Shown here: in pieces, positions 33,781-38,686 of the stretch | Layout of the letters: the number at the start of each line of letters is the position of its first letter | Position numbering within the stretch: the stretch's first letter is position 1 | Assembly: GCF_003946215.1 (NCBI RefSeq) | Contig: NZ_RHOW01000020.1 | Span: 1 to 38,686, forward strand | Length of the DNA: 38,686 bases | Reading direction: 5' to 3' | DNA from: Lapidilactobacillus mulanensis | Lineage (GTDB): Bacteria; Bacillota; Bacilli; Lactobacillales; Lactobacillaceae | Position numbers and translations under genes: made by a program | The notes under the pieces: generated by a model | What the model was told of the DNA's origin: nothing | Database searches by the model: none | Seen by the model: the letters and a program-made list of their open reading frames with translations, nothing else

Positions 33781-35964
33781 TTATGGTTCCTTTAATTTGA
33801 TCGTAACCTCATCACTGTTAGGAATTACATCACCGGCTAGCAAACTTTGGCTCGTCGCATAACCCGTCCCTGTAATTTTGAAGTTACGTCCAGTGATCTC
33901 AGCCAATTTTAACACATCATTTTTGGACCAGCCAATGACGTCGGGCATCGTCATCGCACCCTCTGTCAATAAGACCACGCGTTGGCCCTTGATCACTTTC
34001 TCGTCGGCCGCTGGTAATTGTTGAACGACCTTGCTACCACTGCCAACCTGAGAAACAACTAGCCCTTTATCCTCAGCAGTTTTTGTCGCTGCTTTAGCTG
34101 TTTGATCCGTCAGTTTAGGCATCGAGATCGAATTTGTGGCCGTTTTGGTATCGCTGCTCTCATACTTAAGTGCACGTTTCATTAACGGATTGAAAATTCC
34201 ACTCATTAGCGCTGATTCCGAAGGAGGCGTAATTGTCGGCTGTTGAACAGTGACATAGCAAATATATTCGGGGTCATCTGCTGGCACCATACCTGCCACT
34301 GAGAACACGTAATTATTTTCACCGGTTAAATATTGACCATTTGTACCTGCAACCTGAGCAGTACCCGTTTTAGCAGCAACACGATAACCTGGAATTTGAT
34401 AACTACCGCCTGTCCCATAGTCAGCGTAAACGACTTGCTCCATTAACTTACGAACAGACTTTGCCGTGCTTGCTTTAATTGGATGACCAGCCACTTTCGT
34501 TTCGTAGGACGTGCTCTTACCACTGCTGCTAACGGTATGATCAACAATTTGTGGCTCAACCATCTCGCCATTATTTGCAACGGCACTTAGATACTTCATC
34601 ATCTGCATTACCGTCACATTAACACCCTGGCCAAAAGCTGTGGTTGCTTGCGTGACCGGCGACTTCAGATCTAAACTGCCGGCTACTTCGCCAGGCAAAG
34701 TGATACCTGTTTTTTCGCCAACCTGAAATTTCTTTAAATATTTAGCAAATCTTTTTTGGCCTAATTGTTCTTCAATTTTGACCATGCCAACGTTACTAGA
34801 ACGTGGAAGTGCTTGAGAATATGGAATCCACCCCCACCCGCTACGATCCCAATCGTAAAGTGTTCGATCATCGACTTCGACAGAGCCAGATTTGTAATAT
34901 TCATTAGGTTTGTATGTGCCTGCATCGATTGCAGCGGACATAGTCAATACTTTAAATACGGAACCAGGCTCATACACATCTTCGACCAAGCTATCCCGCC
35001 ACATTGAGCCAATCCCATCTTTAGTCGACGCATTAAATGTCGGCCGTTGCGAGGCGGCGATGATCTTGCCGGTTTTGGCGTTCATTAAAACAGCATTGAT
35101 CTTTTTAGGCTTATATTTATCTTGCACACTCTGCATCAAGGTTTCAAGATAAGCTTGCAGCCGCGAATCGAGTGTGAGATAGATCGAAGAACCATTTTTT
35201 GGCTTCTTAGTGACGATCTTTGTATTTGGTAGCTCATATCCGAATGAATCTCGCTTAGAATACTCCGAACCGTCCGTACCAGTTAGCGACTTGTTAAAAT
35301 ACTTTTCGATCCCAAGAATGCCGGTTAACTTTTCTTTCGCATCATCAGTGGTATCTGTGGCTTTTTTACCTTCAGGTGTTTCTAATTGAGCAAGGCCAAT
35401 AATATGTGAAGCGAATGTGCCATTGGGATAAAGTCGTGACGAGGTATCCGTAAACTGGATACCCGATAGATTCTCAGCTTCGATTTTTTTCTTAGTTGCC
35501 AAACTTAGATTCTTACCCGCACTGCCGAATTCAATTTGAAATTGATTCTTTTTATTGAGATAAGTCAGAATTTGCGCGGAAGATAATGGTAAATACTTGC
35601 TGAGGACGCGTGCGGTTTTCTCTTTATCCGTCACATGCAATGATTTCCCCGACGTGGAATTATAATTCTGATCGAGAACGGCATAAATCGAATAAACACT
35701 CGAATCTTCTGCTAATACATTTCCACTGACATCATAAATGGTCCCGCGTTTTGCCTTGATGACCTGATTTTGACTATATTTTTGTTCCGTTTTATTAGTT
35801 AAGTTCACACTACCAACGTGTCCACTGGCGGCAATATAGACGAATCTAGAAATAAAAAGCAGGAGTACCGCACTCATCGCAACGATAAGTATCAGCCCTA
35901 CCATTACACGATTTCGGCGTGTCCTCCTACTTTTCCTTTTGGTTTCTTGCCCATTCAGTTTCAT
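33781..35964 (-). CDS. Septal penicillin-binding protein (FtsI/PBP2X type) with PASTA domains
   Basis: The 727-residue class B PBP has a short basic cytoplasmic tail (KRKSRRTRRNR), one membrane segment (about 20-45), an N-terminal pedestal domain (KAKRGTIYDVSGNVLAEDSS), and a transpeptidase domain. The active Ser is in EPGSVFKVLT (SxxK), with SSN in PRSSNVGM and KTG in AAKTGTAQVAG. Two C-terminal PASTA domains follow (SISMPKLTDQTAKAATKTAEDKGLVVS and MTMPDVIGWSKNDVLKLAEITG). It crosslinks septal peptidoglycan and is a beta-lactam target. The name pbpX, ftsI or pbpB depends on the species. The ATG overlaps the ftsL stop (ATGA). Confidence 0.96.
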   Translation of the reverse strand: MKLNGQETKRKSRRTRRNRVMVGLILIVAMSAVLLLFISRFVYIAASGHVGSVNLTNKTEQKYSQNQVIKAKRGTIYDVSGNVLAEDSSVYSIYAVLDQNYNSTSGKSLHVTDKEKTARVLSKYLPLSSAQILTYLNKKNQFQIEFGSAGKNLSLATKKKIEAENLSGIQFTDTSSRLYPNGTFASHIIGLAQLETPEGKKATDTTDDAKEKLTGILGIEKYFNKSLTGTDGSEYSKRDSFGYELPNTKIVTKKPKNGSSIYLTLDSRLQAYLETLMQSVQDKYKPKKINAVLMNAKTGKIIAASQRPTFNASTKDGIGSMWRDSLVEDVYEPGSVFKVLTMSAAIDAGTYKPNEYYKSGSVEVDDRTLYDWDRSGWGWIPYSQALPRSSNVGMVKIEEQLGQKRFAKYLKKFQVGEKTGITLPGEVAGSLDLKSPVTQATTAFGQGVNVTVMQMMKYLSAVANNGEMVEPQIVDHTVSSSGKSTSYETKVAGHPIKASTAKSVRKLMEQVVYADYGTGGSYQIPGYRVAAKTGTAQVAGTNGQYLTGENNYVFSVAGMVPADDPEYICYVTVQQPTITPPSESALMSGIFNPLMKRALKYESSDTKTATNSISMPKLTDQTAKAATKTAEDKGLVVSQVGSGSKVVQQLPAADEKVIKGQRVVLLTEGAMTMPDVIGWSKNDVLKLAEITGRNFKITGTGYATSQSLLAGDVIPNSDEVTIKLKEP

Positions 35965-36338
35965 TGCGTAACATTCCTAACATTAGCGTCGTTAAAAGTC
36001 AGACCATTTTCTTTTGCATAAGTAGCCAAACGATCCGAACTTGTTAATTCACCAACTTCTTGCTGTAAGTCAACATTTGTTGTTTCGACTTTGGTAATCT
36101 TGCTCTGCACGTCTTGCAACTGTCGTTGACTTGAAGAGACATTGATCGTCGTATGTACAAGCATCATCATCAATGCAACCGTCGCACAAGCAACCACTCC
36201 AAACATCAATTTTTCAAATTTGGATAGCGCAACTTTTTCTTTACCTCTAACCGCAACCTTAGGTAATTCGAGTGGTTGGGCTTGAGGGACGATTTCTGGT
36301 GTAAGTTCTGGTTGTAAACTTCTAACTGTGCTATCCAT
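35961..36338 (-). CDS. ftsL: Cell division protein FtsL
   Basis: ATG 36338 (MDSTVRSLQ) with GGAG nine bases upstream gives 125 residues; a TTG 15 bases earlier is a weaker option. The layout is bitopic: a cytoplasmic N-terminus with basic residues (RGKEKVALSKFEKL), one membrane segment (about 48-68, LMFGVVACATVALMMMLVHTTI), and an external leucine-zipper-like coiled coil (RQLQDVQSKITKVETTNVDLQQEV). It partners with DivIC and DivIB in septal synthesis control. FtsL is poorly conserved, so identity rests on topology and the rsmH-ftsL-pbp position. Confidence 0.9.
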   Translation of the reverse strand: MDSTVRSLQPELTPEIVPQAQPLELPKVAVRGKEKVALSKFEKLMFGVVACATVALMMMLVHTTINVSSSQRQLQDVQSKITKVETTNVDLQQEVGELTSSDRLATYAKENGLTFNDANVRNVTQ

Positions 36339-36366
36339 GATTTTAGACTCCAATGTTAAAATTCGT

Positions 36367-37320
36367 TTATTTTGATAGTTTTATTCGTTCGGCAATGCGC
36401 AACTTGGCACTATGCGCACGATGGTTATCTTCAAGTTCTGTTTCTGAAGGCGTGATCGGCTTGCGATTGATCATTGCCAATTCCGGTTGCATTTCTGGTG
36501 GAATGACGGGCAATCCTTGTGGTAATTCGATCTCGGCATTTTTCTTAATGGTTTGTTTAACGATGCGATCTTCTAACGATTGAAAAGTGATCACGCTCAA
36601 GCGACCGTGTAATCCAAGAATCTCAATGGCTTGATCTAAACTATCTTGCAATGCCCCTAATTCATCATTAACGGCAATTCGAATTGCTTGAAAGGTCCTT
36701 TTAGCTGGATGACCGCCTGTACGGCGAGTGGCGGCAGGAATCGCGTTTTTGATAATTTCTGCTAATTCTGTCGTCGTTGCGATCGGTTTGATCGCTCGCT
36801 GACGTTCAATCGCTCGTGCAATCGGTTTTGCAAATCGTTCTTCACCGTATCTTTTGATAATTCGCTGTAAATCTTGAAACGACCATTCATTAACAACGAT
36901 TGCAGCAGTTAAATCTTGTTGCTGATTCATCCGCATATCAAGTGGCGCTTCAAGACGATAACTAAAGCCACGTTGCTGCTCATCTAACTGCGGTGAGGAA
37001 ACGCCAAGGTCATAAAGCACGCCATCTACAGATTGAATATTTAATTCTGCTAATTTCTGCTTCAATTCGCGGAAGTTAGCTTGAACTAACGTCACCCGTT
37101 CAGGATCCACGAAGCTTTCATCGTGTGCCAATAATTCACGACCGTTATCTAGTGCTTTTTGATCTTGATCAAAGGCAATCACGCGTCCACCTTCGAATCG
37201 AGTCAACAATTCACGGGTGTGACCGCCACCACCAAAAGTTGCATCCACGTAGATACCACCATCATGTGGTGCTAAACCGGTCACTGTTTCTTTAAGAAGG
37301 ACAGTTTGATGTTTAAACAT
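36367..37320 (-). CDS. rsmH: 16S rRNA m4C1402 methyltransferase RsmH
   Basis: The 317-residue protein has [13 protein letters not shown] and the SAM-binding motif [16 protein letters not shown] at about 27-42, [33 protein letters not shown] (catalytic loop) and [28 protein letters not shown] and [17 protein letters not shown] follow. It methylates the N4 position of C1402 in 16S rRNA. It follows mraZ by ten bases; GTAGGAGG precedes ATG 37320. Gene order mraZ-rsmH is nearly universal at the head of dcw clusters. Confidence 0.98.
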   Translation of the reverse strand: MFKHQTVLLKETVTGLAPHDGGIYVDATFGGGGHTRELLTRFEGGRVIAFDQDQKALDNGRELLAHDESFVDPERVTLVQANFRELKQKLAELNIQSVDGVLYDLGVSSPQLDEQQRGFSYRLEAPLDMRMNQQQDLTAAIVVNEWSFQDLQRIIKRYGEERFAKPIARAIERQRAIKPIATTTELAEIIKNAIPAATRRTGGHPAKRTFQAIRIAVNDELGALQDSLDQAIEILGLHGRLSVITFQSLEDRIVKQTIKKNAEIELPQGLPVIPPEMQPELAMINRKPITPSETELEDNHRAHSAKLRIAERIKLSK

Positions 37321-37329
37321 TTCGTCCTC

Positions 37330-37761
37330 CTACAGATTGAAATCCATTAAATTCTCAGAAATATCGTCGAAATTTTCTTCAGCTTGTTGATTAAATTCGT
37401 CCCAACGCGTTTCATCCCAAATTTCAATTCGGTCAGAAACACCGACGATGACACAATTCTTTTGTAATTGTGCGTATTTAAAAAGAGGTGTGGCAATGTT
37501 AATTCGGCCTTGTTTGTCTACTTCCATTTCAGTCGCGGCTGCATAGAAGAAACGCACAAACGCACGGGCATCTTTCTTGGTCAGTGGTAATTCATCAAGC
37601 TTTTGCTCAAGCTGTTGCCATTTCTCCATTGGATAACCGAACAAACAGCCATCCATCCCTCGTGTCAGTACAAAGGTTTCGCCTAAAGCCGCACGAAACT
37701 TAGCTGGCATGATCACACGACCTTTTGCATCGATCGTATGATGAAATTCACCCATTAACAT
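37330..37761 (-). CDS. mraZ: Transcriptional regulator MraZ
   Basis: The 143-residue protein carries two tandem SpoVT-AbrB-like MraZ repeats: [21 protein letters not shown] (residues 3-23) and [20 protein letters not shown] (about 78-98). Length is normal. MraZ forms ring-shaped oligomers that bind phased GTGG-type repeats at their own promoter and usually repress the dcw operon. The matching repeats are seen upstream at 37792-37836. AGGTGAGAC lies before ATG 37761. First gene of the dcw operon here. Confidence 0.97.
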   Translation of the reverse strand: MLMGEFHHTIDAKGRVIMPAKFRAALGETFVLTRGMDGCLFGYPMEKWQQLEQKLDELPLTKKDARAFVRFFYAAATEMEVDKQGRINIATPLFKYAQLQKNCVIVGVSDRIEIWDETRWDEFNQQAEENFDDISENLMDFNL

Positions 37762-37785
37762 TGTCTCACCTCCCGTCTTGATTAG

Positions 37786-37836
37786 ATTTTACCACAATCC
37801 CCCACTATTAACCACTTGGTTTCTACATTCCACCAC
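37786..37836 (-). promoter_or_regulatory. mraZ promoter region with phased MraZ boxes
   Basis: On the minus strand GTGG occurs at 37833-37836, 37812-37815, 37802-37805 and 37792-37795, with GTAG at 37823-37826. Spacings are 10, 11, 10 and 10 bases, one helical turn each. This is the pattern bound by MraZ. TAAAAT at 37786-37791 is a possible -10; no clean -35 is visible. Binding is inferred from the known family. Confidence 0.75.
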
Positions 37837-37850
37837 TTATTGAGAACAAT

Positions 37851-37878
37851 AAAAAAGCCCTTGATATCAAGGGCTTTC
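37851..37878 (-). terminator. Terminator of the DUF3397 gene
   Basis: AAAGCCCTTGATATCAAGGGCTTT is a continuous 24-base palindrome (37854-37877), with TTTTTT following on the minus strand. It separates the DUF3397 gene from the dcw operon. Confidence 0.85.
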
Positions 37879-37928
37879 GCAGAAAACAGTTTTTGTAAAG
37901 CAATCGTAACAATAATACAATCAATTTG

Positions 37929-38285
37929 TTATATAAAGACCAACCATATAACCACAAATAAATACCAGCCGACCGAGATGAGCAGGAAGCTACGCCAGAC
38001 CACTACAAAAAAATGAGGGAAATGAAGCGCTTGCTGTTCAACCGCGGTATAAATCGCAAATATCAAAGCAAGCGCACAAACATCAATCAAGATATAAGCC
38101 CACGTTGAAGCAATCTGATGGCTGGCTGCCAGTAAGGAGGCCGCGCCTGTTATAAAGGGTGCCCAAGCATCATATAAACGCCATTTCGTTGGCATGAATC
38201 TGTTGAGATAAGTCATCAACAAAACACTAACGACAACTCCGATGATCAAGACTAAGAAGCTCCAAACAAAATAGTCTGTTTGCAT
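37929..38285 (-). CDS. DUF3397 family membrane protein
   Basis: The 118-residue protein has four predicted membrane segments (about 6-26, 42-58, 63-82 and 92-117). The N-terminal pattern and central RLYDAWAPFITGAASLL fit DUF3397, a small Lactobacillales/Bacillales family usually found just upstream of mraZ, as here. No function is known. It has its own terminator, so it is probably not part of the dcw transcript. The ribosome binding site (AGTAGGA) is weak. It is divergent from the DUF4044 gene. Confidence 0.85.
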   Translation of the reverse strand: MQTDYFVWSFLVLIIGVVVSVLLMTYLNRFMPTKWRLYDAWAPFITGAASLLAASHQIASTWAYILIDVCALALIFAIYTAVEQQALHFPHFFVVVWRSFLLISVGWYLFVVIWLVFI

Positions 38286-38322
38286 ATGCGACGTCCTACT
38301 TTCGAAAATTAATCAATACGGA

Positions 38323-38351
38323 TTGAATTATGGCCGTAATTAAAGTAAAAT
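38323..38351 (+). promoter_or_regulatory. Promoter of the DUF4044 gene
   Basis: TTGAAT (38323-38328), a 17-base spacer and TAAAAT (38346-38351) lie 55 bases before the TTG start. Confidence 0.6.
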
Positions 38352-38406
38352 AGAAACAAATTATAAATATAAAACACAAATTACAAATGAGTTATGAGGT
38401 GCTGTT

Positions 38407-38523
38407 TTGAAAAAACAACAAAGTACTTTTAGTAAAATCACCAAAGTTGTCGTTTGGGTCATGATTTTTGTGACAATTGCTGGCGTTGCACTTGGGGCAC
38501 TGAGCGCATTTTCAATCTTCTAA
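38407..38523 (+). CDS. DUF4044 family small membrane protein
   Basis: A 38-residue gene starts at TTG 38407-38409 with GAGGTG at 38396-38401. It reads MKKQQSTFSKITKVVVWVM, then a membrane segment (IFVTIAGVALGALSAFSIF). The basic N-terminus, the 'TFxKIT.VVVWxM' motif and the single helix fit DUF4044, a family of very short Lactobacillales proteins encoded near the dcw cluster. Function is unknown. It is well below the usual gene-calling length and easily missed. It is transcribed away from the DUF3397 gene. Confidence 0.85.
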   Translation: MKKQQSTFSKITKVVVWVMIFVTIAGVALGALSAFSIF

Positions 38524-38629
38524 ATTTAATTCTTATTTAATTACTATTTTACCGCATAATCTTCAATATACCAACGAAATTATACGTATTAAAAAAGAGC
38601 TCGATCAAACCAAATGTTGGTGGGCTATA

Positions 38630-38682
38630 CTCCTACTTAAGTAGACAAGCAAATAATCAAAGCTTGTACACTTAGGAAGGAG
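38630..38682 (+). promoter_or_regulatory. Shine-Dalgarno-masking hairpin before an unseen gene
   Basis: CTCCTACTTAAGTAGACAAGC (38630-38650) pairs at 17 of 21 positions with the arm 38662-38682, which contains AGGAAGGAG, a strong ribosome binding site for a gene starting just beyond the window. The loop is 11 bases. The anti-Shine-Dalgarno CTCCT would hide the site, suggesting translational control; the gene and the signal are unknown. Confidence 0.55.
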
Positions 38683-38686
38683 TTTT

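Overview
This is a low- to mid-GC Firmicutes chromosome segment, almost certainly from a member of the Lactobacillaceae. The division and cell-wall (dcw) gene order, rpoY-rnjA, a tRNA-Ile T-box ahead of ileS, small DUF3397 and DUF4044 membrane proteins, a nifS/DUF1831/mnmA set and frequent TTG starts all fit lactobacilli. Genus and species cannot be fixed from sequence alone.

Layout. 1-2.1 kb: a membrane-anchored hypothetical protein, then a RelB/DinJ antitoxin with a MazF/PemK-like toxin under an operator-overlapped promoter. 2.1-5.2 kb: rpoY-rnjA and a diacylglycerol-kinase-type lipid kinase. 5.9-11.3 kb, minus strand: a DUF915 alpha/beta hydrolase coupled to an orphan PTS EIIC, then recD2 and a TPR protein. 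12.1-18.0 kb, minus strand: a histidine phosphatase, mnmA, DUF1831, nifS-type cysteine desulfurase, mtnN, a tail-anchored small protein and nudF. 18.9-21.1 kb, plus strand: xpaC-telA. 21.2-37.8 kb, minus strand: the dcw cluster read as mraZ-rsmH-ftsL-pbp(PASTA)-mraY-murD-murG-divIB-ftsA-ftsZ-sepF-yggT-ylmH-divIVA, followed by T-box-regulated ileS. 37.9-38.7 kb: a DUF3397 gene, a 38-residue DUF4044 gene, and the leader of a gene lying beyond the window.

The most interesting content is not protein coding. Long intergenic gaps between 1.4 and 18.9 kb hold nine copies (E1-E9) of a family of large hairpin elements, about 195-220 nt each, plus one 71-nt miniature. Each has a long outer stem (P1) whose sequence differs between copies yet stays complementary, enclosing up to three inner hairpins (P2-P4) with conserved mismatches. 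Eight of the nine are arranged as four divergent pairs: a reverse-oriented member, a spacer of about 200-330 nt with a conserved CTAAAC...GTTTAG hairpin, then a forward member. Compensatory base changes point to selection on folded structure, either RNA or extruded DNA. I do not recognise the family, and it is my best candidate for an undescribed system. One pair sits inside the nifS-DUF1831-mnmA gene set. None occurs in the dcw cluster.

Other readable regulation: an inverted repeat over the -10 of the toxin-antitoxin promoter, a 10-bp-phased GTGG array upstream of mraZ (predicted MraZ operator), an ileS promoter whose -10 contains the divIVA stop codon, and a hairpin at the right edge that would hide the Shine-Dalgarno sequence of the next gene.
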